From the NCBI GenBank assembly GCA_947044365.1, contig OX345639.1, positions 5,940,718 through 6,004,717 on the forward strand: a stretch of DNA of 64,000 nucleotides, written 5' to 3'. This DNA is from Petrosia ficiformis (taxonomy: Eukaryota > Porifera > Demospongiae > Haplosclerida > Petrosiidae). The translations under genes were made by a program, and so were the position numbers. Positions within the stretch are counted from its first letter, which is position 1. Every line of letters begins with the position of its first letter. The notes beneath the pieces are model-generated. The model was not told the origin of the DNA and searched no databases. It saw nothing but the letters and a program-made list of their open reading frames with translations. Below are positions 1-41,144 of this stretch, one piece after another.

Positions 1-912
1 GCTGAAAGTCATGTGATACATATACATGTAATGTATATATAAATATATAAAACTAGTTGAAAGGAAGTATTCTACAGAGGAAAACTGTATAGAGTAAATA
101 ACCTTCTCCATTTTAATCTGGAAACTGTAAGTTTGGGTCTAAATATTTCTGACTGAATGTCGTAAGTGTAATTTCAAACAAGCACTTGCCTTCAAATGCT
201 CAGTTCATGCTTCATGTAAGCCAGTATGAATAATTAGAGTATATATGGTACTATATGGGCTATGCAAGAAGGGTAGGGTTTCTATCATAGTTATAGTATA
301 GTACCATATATACTCTAATTATTTCATATGCTTACACGAAGTATGAGGTATTCTTGCTATTCAACAATTTAGTATACAACAAGGCCAATGAATATTAGAT
401 GCTGTTTCTGGATACTAAATATTATTATTTTGCTAACAGTACAAGATGGTGGAATAGCGAACTTTTAAAAATAATTGTTTATTGAAATTGCTTTCTGTAC
501 TGGCCACGTTTATTTCTAAGGTTATATTTGAATGTATCAAGTTATTGAACTCATCTGAGTTTGATAACATTAAAAATTAGACAGCTCCTAATATATACAT
601 GACACTTGATGACACTTGATGACACTGTCTGTATATGTGTATCATAGCAATGGAATGCATGCTAATGGATGTGTTTCTATAATTAGGAACTACATGCAAC
701 CATAGCAACCGATATATACAGTATATGTGTACAAACATGTGAACACAGTTGTCATGAAGGCTCATTAGTAGCTACATGTAGGAGTCTTGTGTTAATTCTA
801 ACTTAATTGTGTTAATTTAAATCATCTCTCATTAATTATACAGTTACTACAGTGTCATTACAATGTATAGTTACAATACATATAATTTATATTATACATG
901 CATTCTCTATAG
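1..912. other. Upstream intron of the EML gene with a foldback element
   Basis: No coding exon was recognised here. The first supported EML exon begins at 913 after a TATAG acceptor, so this stretch is probably intron and the 5' half of the gene lies upstream of the window. It contains a palindromic element at about 205-347 (listed separately) and AT-rich unique sequence. Confidence 0.6.
205..347. repeat. Palindromic MITE-like foldback
   Basis: The left arm contains AATTAGAGTATATATGGTAC and the right arm its complement GTACCATATATACTCTAATT. Outer parts also pair (CTTCATGTAAGC with GCTTACACGAAG). The arms are about 50 bases around a spacer of about 40. A non-autonomous DNA-transposon relic is the simplest reading; no target-site duplication was identified. 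Confidence 0.6.
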
Positions 913-28430
<27,518 letters not shown>

Positions 28431-29082
28431 TTTAATAACAACATTCAAGGTACTAACTATTAACCGCAAAGTGTGAAACTAAAACTAACTATTTTTTAGG
28501 ATTGGTTTGCTAATATACCCCCTTTCATTCAATTAGTAATAATCATTTGCTGTTAGGTACAAATCTATAGTTGTTTCTAATTTTTTTTTTAAATCAGTTC
28601 TCTAATCATGTTTCGTGTATTTTTTTTCTAAGAGATACAATGTACCTTATTAATTATTCATAGTCTGTTTACACATTTCAAAATCCAAAGCTTTTCTGTT
28701 GCTACATATGGTAGCGTAGAAACAGCCAGTCATACAGGACATTGTCCAGTAAATCTAGTGAATGTCTGGTACATGTAAATGTGAAACAGTATACAAGTAG
28801 GACCAAGAGTGGAAAATGTCTGACAGTTGGCCCACCTTTTCCACATGTAATACATGTACCTGTTTATGTACATACCTATTTATGGTTTTTCCCTACAAAG
28901 AGTGAGTAATGACACATAAGCTGAATATGCACATCAAGGGTATTTCTATAACATAATAATGTAATGAAGTTTGTTTTATAGGACTGTGTTAACAATACAC
29001 AAGTTGTAAATTGTGAATAACTTATTAATGAAAAAATGTTTTTTACAATAACCTAAAAAACTACTCTTGATCTCTAGAAGGG
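28431..29082. other. Convergent 3' region between EML and the small minus-strand gene
   Basis: AT-rich with no repeats recognised beyond short A/T runs. It presumably holds both 3' untranslated regions. The overlap twin is 38888-39539. Confidence 0.5.
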
Positions 29083-30489
29083 TCATTTTAGTTCATCTAG
29101 CTTTTGTCCCTGTCTGACTTTCTCTATCTCATCCATCATAAATTGTAAAGGATCTTCTGGTTTCTCAAATGCTATTCTTGCTGTTATATTCTAAAAGAAA
29201 AGAATAGTTAACTTTTTTTTTACTATTTAATGTAGGGGCCAAAAATGTCCTGACCCACAAACATGATAGTATTATATATACGGAATACTAACTTCACAAA
29301 AAATAAAAACTGATTTTACATTTCCTCTATCCTGTTTTTATTCTCTGGTCTACTTGTTAAATTGGAGTAACCTAATTTATTTAAAAATTTAAAAACCCAA
29401 GACAGTCTTCTAGTAATTACTCAACAAGCTCCCGAGCTGCCATTGACCAACCAATTCCCTGAATAAGCTGATGTTATGACCATTCTTCATCACTACGATA
29501 TTGATTAACACACCTAGCTAACTTTGTACAACCCCACTAAACACACCTAACTTGCTTTGTACAACTCAACTTCACTGTTGTGCAGACAGACTTACAAAGA
29601 ATACCTTGCGACTGCTGCAGTGTTATACCTTTCTTCTCAATTTACAATCACCAATAGCACAGCAGCTGGAGCATATTGGCTGAAGGCAGTATATAGAATT
29701 AATAATAATGACCAAAGGCAATATTAATTATAGTCTGTTCACATTCACGATGTCCTAAAATTATGATGTGATGACTTTATATGTAATATAGTGTATAGTT
29801 TAATGTCATAGGGTTAATACATGATTACACTGTAACTAAGCAATGGATTGAAATTTGATATAACACAAAAAAGAACAGGAAGGATAATTATATGAAAATG
29901 ACCATATAAAGGTGGTATGTATATAGCTAGGACAGTAGTTCAAATGAAAAGGGGGGGGGGGGGACTGGTGAAATTGTTTTGTTTGGCTATAGGACAGTAA
30001 TTGAAAGCTAAAAAGTAGTGGGACTGTTGACATAGTTTTCTGTTTGGCAAGATAAAACAGTCTTAAACATTTCACATAGTGAGAATGAGAGGAGTACTGG
30101 ATAATATTATAATGGTACTATAAGCTGAAAAGGGTGAGTCATTAGAGTAAAGATGACATTTTATACTTGGAGCATCACATTCATAATAGTTTGTGAATTG
30201 TCATTATATCATATCTTATTGTTTACTCTAATAATTATTCGATGGTACTATAATATAGTCTCCCTTGAGGTGTTGTTGCTATAGTAACCTGAAACACTTC
30301 CACAATTTGGTGCTCCTCAATATATTTCACTGCTTTCGTGTATGGATCTTCTGGGGATTGACCAACACTCTTCTGGCCATCTTTTAGATTTAGCGCAAGA
30401 TAGATCTGTTCTTCCATCTCTTGTTTACTTGGTATGGTGAATGTAGCTCGAGGGAATTGCTGAAAACCAACTTTATCTTCGGCAGCCAT
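29083..30489 (-). CDS. Small RIIa/Dpy-30-like protein (102 aa), contig copy 1
   Basis: Two exons: coding 30289-30489 (67 codons from ATG, donor CAG|GTTACT) and 29083-29190 (35 codons plus TGA, acceptor TTCTTTTAG), both phase 0. The protein starts MAAEDKVGFQQFPRATF. Its core, DPYTKAVKYIEEHQIVEVFQ then NITARIAFEKPEDPLQFM, has the pattern 'Y(I/L)..H.I.E.(F/L)..(I/L)T......PEDPL.F(M/L)' of short helical dimerisation/docking domains of the RII-alpha/Dpy-30 type. I recall a similar ending in the testis/ciliary protein TEX55 and in adenylate-kinase-like and EFCAB10-type axonemal proteins. A role in cilia is therefore inference. The gene is divergent from the DUF4706 gene and convergent with EML. Confidence 0.75.
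29730..29905 (-). mobile_element. MITE family C fragment inside the small gene's intron
   Basis: Begins TATAGTCTGTTCACATTCAC and breaks off after GAAAATGACC, followed by a run of 13 G (from 29951). The overlap twin is about 40187-40362. Confidence 0.65.
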
Positions 30490-30687
30490 TTTGAAATTTA
30501 TTTGTATGGGCTCAATAATACCATGAATATAATTAGTGAAATGACCATAAAAAGTAGTGTTTGCATCTCAAAATTGCATCAAAGACTTACAGGAAGCACA
30601 TAAGAAACTATTGTTTATAATTAGAGCTGCTGGTGTGTATATAAGGACTTACCACTGCAGTTTCACTGGAGAAATTATTTTGTTACG
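30490..30687. promoter_or_regulatory. Bidirectional promoter region, contig copy 1
   Basis: 198 bp between the start codons of the minus-strand small gene (30489) and the plus-strand DUF4706-like gene (30688). GTGTATATAAGGAC, about 40-50 bases before the plus-strand ATG, is a reasonable TATA box for that gene. Confidence 0.55.
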
Positions 30688-31143
30688 ATGGCTGCTTGCG
30701 TCTATGTTGGCTATCCAACACACCAGTATTCTAGTGAGATGGATAGTCGTTATATCTCTAACATCCACGATGAAGTTACATTCAAACCTCCGCTCAGCTC
30801 TCCTAGAACAAGCATTGGAGGAAGCGATCTGAGTTCGGATAGAAGAACTGCAATATTGCAGGAGTACTTCAAGTCAACAAGTGCACTCACACGCTCAATT
30901 ATCCTGGAAAAGAACTCAGTCGAGAAAGAACATTCGCAACACTGGACCGTGCTCAGTGATAGTCGGCGAGATCAGATAGTAAATGAACACTTTGTACCAT
31001 CAGATATTCGTGAACTGTATGAAGGAGGTTTGATTGAAGGACCTGCACATAACGGATGGAGGCCACCACGCAGTGTCAGTAGACAGTCAGGTCCATCTAT
31101 ACACTCATCTCAATTCAATGATGATGACCAGACAGATGGAATG
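30688..31143 (+). CDS. DUF4706 (C1orf198-like) gene, first coding exon, contig copy 1
   Basis: Identical to 41145-41600 and cut off from its downstream exons by the contig end 157 bases after the donor (ATG|GTAAGT at 31144). See the complete gene at 41145-43668. It should not be counted as a second locus. Confidence 0.75.
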
Positions 31144-31300
31144 GTAAGTTGCATTATAGTTCATGTATTTGTAAAGACACAGTTTATATCCACTTGTGTA
31201 TAAAGAATCTTCAATTAAAATTGATTGTTTGTACAATACTACTCCAGTGTTTTGAATAGCACAAATGCTACATAATTCATTCTGCTAGGCAACATATCCT

Positions 31301-31500
31301 NNNNNNNNNNNNNNNNNNNNNNNNNNNNNNNNNNNNNNNNNNNNNNNNNNNNNNNNNNNNNNNNNNNNNNNNNNNNNNNNNNNNNNNNNNNNNNNNNNNN
31401 NNNNNNNNNNNNNNNNNNNNNNNNNNNNNNNNNNNNNNNNNNNNNNNNNNNNNNNNNNNNNNNNNNNNNNNNNNNNNNNNNNNNNNNNNNNNNNNNNNNN
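31301..31500. other. Assembly gap (200 N)
   Basis: Exactly 200 N, a conventional placeholder length, separating two contigs whose ends repeat each other over about 10 kb. Confidence 0.99.
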
Positions 31501-31573
31501 GTTAACTATAACTATAACTACATGTATAACTAAAACCCCTTTTAGTAAGGCGTACTTTTAGTTAACTAAGTAA

Positions 31574-32551
<978 letters not shown>

Positions 32552-35500
32552 TAAAATGACTAACAATCTTTTTACCTGCACCATTTTAATATAATAGTCC
32601 TTCCCGTTCTTTTTCGTGTATGTCAAATTTCAATCCATTGCTTCATTATTGAGTTAGATATAATCATGTATTAACCTTATGACATCAAACTATACACTAT
32701 ATTACATATAAAGTCATCAAATCACAATTTTGATGACATCGTGAAAGTGAACTGACTATAGTCATGCGGGATATTGTCTGGTAAATCTAGTGAATGTCTG
32801 ATAAATTGAAACTGAACTGTATACAAAGTATATGGGGAGTAGGACAAGTGATGAAAATAGGGCAAAATGTCTGGCAGTTGGCTCGCTATTTCCACACCCT
32901 TGTATATCAATTCACATTAGTTTCGTTGTAGTTATTGTTTTGAATCATTTTGTTCAAAGCATACCATTTGTATTAGTTTACACTACCTCTGTCTACTATA
33001 CAAATAGTTCATATGTTATAACACAATGGGGTACTTGTTTTATACATAGTGACAGTGTATTGATACAATAGATATTTAATATAGTAATAATTGTTCAATT
33101 TGTTCTCTTGCTGTAAAACAAGAGACCTATCTGTTTATACATGTCATATAGAGGCACACTCAATAGGACATTTATTACTACACAATAAGTGCTTCTAGTA
33201 ACAGTGTATATATCAGATATTTAATATAGTAATACTTGTTCTCTTGCTGTAAAACAAGAGACCTATTTGTTTATACAGGCACACTCAAATGCACATTTGT
33301 TACTACACATGAGTGCTTCTAGTGACAGTGTATCAATACAATAGATATTCCACATAGTATTCTTGTTGTAAAACAAGAGATCTGCAATACCTTATACAAA
33401 TCATCAAATTATACATGCTTACCCATAAGGACATTTGTATTACGCAATTGGTGCTTCTCTTGTTACATATGCATAGTGACAGTGTACACTAAACATACCA
33501 TAAAGCATTCCTTGCTATTGATCCTGTTATAAAACAAGAGATCGTGACCTTCTTTATGTGCATCAGTTTACATGTGTGTAAACAGACAGAGTAGGTTGAT
33601 GGTTGCTCTGTAATCACTGAATTTTATATTCTCTAATGTTTTATGTGTGCATCAGTTTACCTGTTGGGCAAACAGACAGAGTAGGTTGATGGTTGCTCTG
33701 TAATCACTGAATTTTATATTCCCTAATGTTTTATGTGTGCATCAGTTTACCTGTTGGGCAAACAGACAGAGTAGGTTGATGGTTGCTCTGTAATCACTGA
33801 ATTTTATATTCCCTAATGTTTTATGTGTGCATCAGTTTACCTGTTGGGCAAACAGACAGAGTAGGTTGATGGTTGCTCTGTAACCATTGTCTTCCACATA
33901 TCACTTTCTAATAATTAGGAAGAAATGCAAGTAATGTGTATCATATTAAAGGCATATCATTTTAGTAGTTCTGGTTTTACTATATAGTAGAGTTGCACCT
34001 ATACTAGTATAAGGATCTGAATAGGTGCCTATATTGAAGATATAGGTAGAGTATCGGTATAGGCAACTGCATTGCCTATACATTGCCTATGCAGATTACA
34101 TTATTGTCAAACTGCACTGGTACAATCTGAAGATATGTGCAACCAAGGCTGAATATACCTGTAACTACATGTACAATGTACTTTGGGGTGAATGTATAGC
34201 ACACGAATAATAGAATAATTAACATTGTACCCTGTGTGAACAGTTGTAAACTAGATAAATACAACTATTTATTTCACACAGACAATATCGGATTGGATCT
34301 GCATATAGGCAATATGGATTATGAAATATAGGCATATAGGCATATAGGCAAATTGCTGTATAGGTGCAACACTAATATATAATGGTACTGGTTGCTAATG
34401 TTAACCAGTACAACCACTAGGACTACAATCATCAATACTACTGGCTTCTTGCATCATGTTACACGTGCCTTCTGCAGGGCCTAGTGGGTATATAGAACTG
34501 TGTTATTATATACAGGTCTGGATATGTAGACATTAGTGTGATAAATTGCTTATCTAAACACTAGAAATCATGCTATTTCATGCAAAAAGTAAAATGACTA
34601 TGGCACAGTTATGACAAAATGTTATAATCTGATTGGCTGGTTAAGGCCCTGAGTGTCATCCCAATGATTGCTCGACACAATGGTGAAGGTATTGTTCCAC
34701 TCCTCTATTCATTTATTTATGGAGGGGTTAATTGATCAAAGATATGTTAAATAGATCACTTATATAAACATGTTATTATAGAAATTAATCAAATTATACA
34801 GACCAGAAAAAGATATATAGTAAAAACGTGAATGTCCAAGTGAACACAGTATACTCACCTTGGAAACCTATGTACATGTACATCAGTGTTTTTGAAGCAT
34901 GGGCCATATTGGCTCAACAGTGGTTAGTGTGTGCACCATTGGGAATACATCTTGAGCCAATTAACAAAGAGTTAATGCTGTTATGAGTAATGTTTAGTTG
35001 GAAACACTGTAATAGTGTTGAGTTTCAAACGTCAGCAATGATGAAAACACCATAAAACAATCATAGGAATATATTTTTTATATATACATGTATCTTGTTT
35101 CCTATTGCGATATGTGTGTAATTATTGTCATGTATCTATGTTTTAATACATGAATGTATGCACTTTCAAATACCATATTCATGCCTTATTTATGGATGAG
35201 AAAATTAGTCACTATCAGACTCGCTATATGGCCTTTTTAGAAACAACATTCCTGAATACCAATTATTGAAAGATAACAGTTTAATCAATATTTCACAAGT
35301 AACTGCTTTTATCATCCACTGTCATAAATATATGTCTATTGTACTGTATACTCTTAGACATGATTTAGACACTGTATTGAGTGTAAGTGGGATGTGTGTC
35401 ATGTTCACATGATATGAGCTTAAGTTACCGACAGTAACAACTAATAATGTAAATAAGAATATTCGTAGGAGTATATGATTATAAAAAATGTGTTGGCAAA

Positions 35501-37104
35501 GCTTATAAACTTAGTAGGTGTATCTATATAGTATCACTTGTCTTTTTGAATTCACATGATATATTTAAATAAAGTGTGTTCACACATTCACGATGACCTC
35601 AAAATTAGGTGGTAATGACTTTATATGTAATATAGTGTATAGTTTAATGTCATAAGGTTAGTACATGATATTATAATGTTACTCAATAATGAAACAAGGG
35701 ATTGAAATTTAACATACAGAAAAAAGAACGGGAAGGATAATGATATGAAAATGGTGCAGGTAAAAAGATTATTGGTCATTCCAAACTAAAGTTATGAACA
35801 TTTTCTGAGGTCATGGTGAATGTGAATGACCTTTAGTTTGTAATTAACATTGAAATGGTATGTGGATGGTGTACTTGTATATACATATCATGGTTCAATA
35901 GTTCAGGAGATTATCACGCTCACATCTTATAGGAATGTAATATTATATTATAATGTCTCAAAATTAGTATGTGATGACTTTATATATAACATAGTGTATA
36001 GTTTAATACATGATTATACTGTAACTATAATGAAGCAATGGATTGAAATTTAACATAACACATGCACACAAAAGAAAATGGAAGAATTGTGAAATAGTGC
36101 ATGAAAATATAATGTTGGTCATTCCAATTAAAGTTATGAACATTTTTCTGTGGTCATGGTGAACATGAATGACCTTTAGTATTGAGAAGGTGTGTTTGTC
36201 TAAACATGTCACTCGTGGTTTAATGGTTCAGGAAATTGCACATGGAATGAAATTACATGTTTTATAAGAATGTCTTTGTAATGTCCTTTTGTATACAATT
36301 CATCACATAGGTTATCGTGTAAATTGAATACTCTAGATGGTTGAGAGATACATGTATTATATCATCAACATTGAACCAATCAAATTAACCAACCTGATTA
36401 TCACATGATTGACATGTTATAGGAACGTGTTTTTGATATCCTTTGTACATTACAACTTGTAGGTCGTGTAAAATTAAAATTTAGTACCATATCAAGATAG
36501 TCAAGATGTACATGTACATGTGAACCAATCAAATTAAGCTACCTATATATATATAGACTGTACCTTTGTTAGAATGATTATTACAGTGTGTTATATAACC
36601 ATTGTTAATTGTTTGTTCTCTTGGTGTTCTTTTAGAGAAGTACAGTATTAGGTATTATCCCTTTCCATCACTTATAAACTTGTATTCTAAAAGGAGAATT
36701 GATTGTTTTTACACACTTAAAAAACATTTTTCCAAACATAATTCTAATTACTTTGTTGCTTTCATGTGCACACCCCGCTTTTTGGTGATAACACTGGATT
36801 TGACAACAAATGAATGGACATGTGTGTGTGTGTGTGTTTTGTGTAGATTAGAACTCGTATTTGTAAATAAAATTTCTGTCACACAATACATTTAACAAGA
36901 TATATAGAGAAAAAAGTATCTCTATGATTACTGTGTGGTATCATCATTCAGTAATCATGGCTGACTTTCTCATATCTGAAACACAACAGCCTATTATAGT
37001 TATTACTTTGATTAAACCCCGTGGAAAGCAATCATAGGGACGGCCTTACGAGCCATAATAAGCATTCCTAAACTTTAATCCAATCAGAAATTAAATGTAT
37101 ATAA

Positions 37105-37360
37105 GGATAGTAATCAAATTAATTAACTTCATCTTCATTGTAATTGTGTAGTGCCAAGAGGAAATTTAGTTTACAATGTTACTCACTGCCTCAGCCATAT
37201 TCGCCATGTAATTAGGAATTTATGTTTTATATGGATAGTAATCAAATTAATTAACTTCATCTTCATTGTAATTGTGTAGTGCCAAGAGGAAATTCAGTTA
37301 ACAATGTTACTCACTGCCTCAGTCGTATCTGCCATGTAATTAGGAATTTATGTTTTATAT
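37105..37360. repeat. 128-bp tandem duplication present only in contig copy 2
   Basis: GGATAGTAATCAAATTAATT starts two units, at 37105 and 37233. The first unit differs from the second (for example TTTAGTTTAC versus TTCAGTTAAC, and CAGCCATATTCGCC versus CAGTCGTATCTGCC). Copy 1 has one unit, matching the second type. Confidence 0.92.
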
Positions 37361-37931
37361 GACATTTCAATTCGTTTCTGGAATTCTTGTTTCAAGGGGT
37401 TGTTTTTCACTTCCTTTGAATGTTCTGAATTTTGGCAAAGATGTAGTAGAACATATGTGCTTCTAGGAACATAAAGAAGACTAGCCTTATATGGTAGTAC
37501 ACTAATTATTATGATAGTAAAAAAACTAAATGAATGTATGGACTGTGTGTATGGTGCATTCATTTTTAGTTTACATTGTAATTTTCCGCAACAGTACTGC
37601 CAGAATTAGTGATAAGCTCATATGGCACACCATTGGCCCAAAGAGTTTTTTATTTGGCACTGCAAAGTTCTTTGGGCCAGATGGTGCAGTTGATTATGAT
37701 TATATTATCACTAACAGCATTAACTCTTTGTTAATTGGCTCAAGCTGTATTCCCAATGGTGCACATACTCCCAATTTGGCCCATGCTTTATATCAACAAC
37801 TCTGGTACTACAGTGAGCACACCTACCCACAGAGACAAACTAGATGACAATGTCAACACAACTATAGTACTGCTAAATGTCAATAAATGTATGAAGACTC
37901 TATGTAACTTCAATATTTATTGTATCTATAG

Positions 37932-38033
<102 letters not shown>

Positions 38034-38859
38034 TGAGGGATAGATACTTAGCTCATTGTAATAATCCACTAAGTAAATACAGCCTCACAAGTATATGGCT
38101 AACAAGGTTTTGCTAGATTGTAGTGTTTACTCCATTGCCATGGCAACTAGATGTGTGTGTGTGTATATATATATATATATAATTATGTATATTATATATA
38201 CATGTATATATACTCCAAAAATATTACATTTTGTCAACCACTTCAACAGAAAGGCTTCATTATAATAAACTTTGACAGTTTATGGTTATAAAGTCCATTA
38301 AGATGTATTTACACAAATTATAGTGTGGGGAAGGAGTCTAAATTGTGGTCTAGCCACTCCTCGGCTTTTCGAAGTGGATAGACTGGGGTTTAACATATAC
38401 TTAGTCCTATATTAGTGGAGCTTAGATATTGGGGATATGATTGATAGGAAAGTATAGTGATACATTAAGTAGAGTGTGCAAAACAGCCAAAATGCAAGTT
38501 AGAATCTGACCACCACTCCGGGCAGAACACTGTGCCACATATATAATAGCATAAGTGAATTCAGGAGCATATTAAGCTTGTAACATTTTTGAAAGGGAAT
38601 TTTTAATTAATATTATATTATAGCCTATTACCATGTTGTTGCTTATGTATTGTATATTAGATGTTGGAAGGTATATAGACCAATTTATATTCCCAGTTTC
38701 CTTGCATAGCGATTAAACTACAACTTGACTGTATATAAACCAATTATAAAATGCTCATGTGGCCTATTTAATTATATTAAAATCCAAGAAAGTATATAAT
38801 TATTATTCACCCTGTTGAAGGGAAATATATGTTTTTATGATTCATTCTATTTATCTCAG

Positions 38860-38887
38860 TGTATTTGTTTGGAAATGTCAGAAGTGA
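38860..38887 (+). CDS. EML: EML terminal exon, second contig copy
   Basis: Same as 28403-28430: acceptor TTATCTCAG, coding for CVFVWKCQK and stop. Confidence 0.82.
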
Positions 38888-39539
38888 TTTAATAACAACA
38901 TTCAAGGTACTAACTATTAACCGCAAAGTGTGAAACTAAAACTAACTATTTTTTAGGATTGGTTTGCTAATATACCCCCTTTCATTCAATTAGTAATAAT
39001 CATTTGCTGTTAGGTACAAATCTATAGTTGTTTCTAATTTTTTTTTTAAATCAGTTCTCTAATCATGTTTCGTGTATTTTTTTTCTAAGAGATACAATGT
39101 ACCTTATTAATTATTCATAGTCTGTTTACACATTTCAAAATCCAAAGCTTTTCTGTTGCTACATATGGTAGCGTAGAAACAGCCAGTCATACAGGACATT
39201 GTCCAGTAAATCTAGTGAATGTCTGGTACATGTAAATGTGAAACAGTATACAAGTAGGACCAAGAGTGGAAAATGTCTGACAGTTGGCCCACCTTTTCCA
39301 CATGTAATACATGTACCTGTTTATGTACATACCTATTTATGGTTTTTCCCTACAAAGAGTGAGTAATGACACATAAGCTGAATATGCACATCAAGGGTAT
39401 TTCTATAACATAATAATGTAATGAAGTTTGTTTTATAGGACTGTGTTAACAATACACAAGTTGTAAATTGTGAATAACTTATTAATGAAAAAATGTTTTT
39501 TACAATAACCTAAAAAACTACTCTTGATCTCTAGAAGGG

Positions 39540-40946
39540 TCATTTTAGTTCATCTAGCTTTTGTCCCTGTCTGACTTTCTCTATCTCATCCATCATAAAT
39601 TGTAAAGGATCTTCTGGTTTCTCAAATGCTATTCTTGCTGTTATATTCTAAAAGAAAAGAATAGTTAACTTTTTTTTTACTATTTAATGTAGGGGCCAAA
39701 AATGTCCTGACCCACAAACATGATAGTATTATATATACGGAATACTAACTTCACAAAAAATAAAAACTGATTTTACATTTCCTCTATCCTGTTTTTATTC
39801 TCTGGTCTACTTGTTAAATTGGAGTAACCTAATTTATTTAAAAATTTAAAAACCCAAGACAGTCTTCTAGTAATTACTCAACAAGCTCCCGAGCTGCCAT
39901 TGACCAACCAATTCCCTGAATAAGCTGATGTTATGACCATTCTTCATCACTACGATATTGATTAACACACCTAGCTAACTTTGTACAACCCCACTAAACA
40001 CACCTAACTTGCTTTGTACAACTCAACTTCACTGTTGTGCAGACAGACTTACAAAGAATACCTTGCGACTGCTGCAGTGTTATACCTTTCTTCTCAATTT
40101 ACAATCACCAATAGCACAGCAGCTGGAGCATATTGGCTGAAGGCAGTATATAGAATTAATAATAATGACCAAAGGCAATATTAATTATAGTCTGTTCACA
40201 TTCACGATGTCCTAAAATTATGATGTGATGACTTTATATGTAATATAGTGTATAGTTTAATGTCATAGGGTTAATACATGATTACACTGTAACTAAGCAA
40301 TGGATTGAAATTTGATATAACACAAAAAAGAACAGGAAGGATAATTATATGAAAATGACCATATAAAGGTGGTATGTATATAGCTAGGACAGTAGTTCAA
40401 ATGAAAAGGGGGGGGGGGGGACTGGTGAAATTGTTTTGTTTGGCTATAGGACAGTAATTGAAAGCTAAAAAGTAGTGGGACTGTTGACATAGTTTTCTGT
40501 TTGGCAAGATAAAACAGTCTTAAACATTTCACATAGTGAGAATGAGAGGAGTACTGGATAATATTATAATGGTACTATAAGCTGAAAAGGGTGAGTCATT
40601 AGAGTAAAGATGACATTTTATACTTGGAGCATCACATTCATAATAGTTTGTGAATTGTCATTATATCATATCTTATTGTTTACTCTAATAATTATTCGAT
40701 GGTACTATAATATAGTCTCCCTTGAGGTGTTGTTGCTATAGTAACCTGAAACACTTCCACAATTTGGTGCTCCTCAATATATTTCACTGCTTTCGTGTAT
40801 GGATCTTCTGGGGATTGACCAACACTCTTCTGGCCATCTTTTAGATTTAGCGCAAGATAGATCTGTTCTTCCATCTCTTGTTTACTTGGTATGGTGAATG
40901 TAGCTCGAGGGAATTGCTGAAAACCAACTTTATCTTCGGCAGCCAT
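39540..40946 (-). CDS. Small RIIa/Dpy-30-like protein, second contig copy
   Basis: Coding exons 40746-40946 and 39540-39647, identical to the copy at 29083-30489. This copy is in the contig that also holds the whole neighbouring DUF4706-like gene, so it is the better one to keep. Confidence 0.75.
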
Positions 40947-41144
40947 TTTGAAATTTATTTGTATGGGCTCAATAATACCATGAATATAATTAGTGAAATG
41001 ACCATAAAAAGTAGTGTTTGCATCTCAAAATTGCATCAAAGACTTACAGGAAGCACATAAGAAACTATTGTTTATAATTAGAGCTGCTGGTGTGTATATA
41101 AGGACTTACCACTGCAGTTTCACTGGAGAAATTATTTTGTTACG
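40947..41144. promoter_or_regulatory. Bidirectional promoter region, second contig copy
   Basis: 198 bp between divergent start codons. TATATAAGG at about 41094-41102 lies about 45 bases before the plus-strand ATG and would give a very short 5' leader. No TATA box is obvious for the minus-strand gene. Confidence 0.55.
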
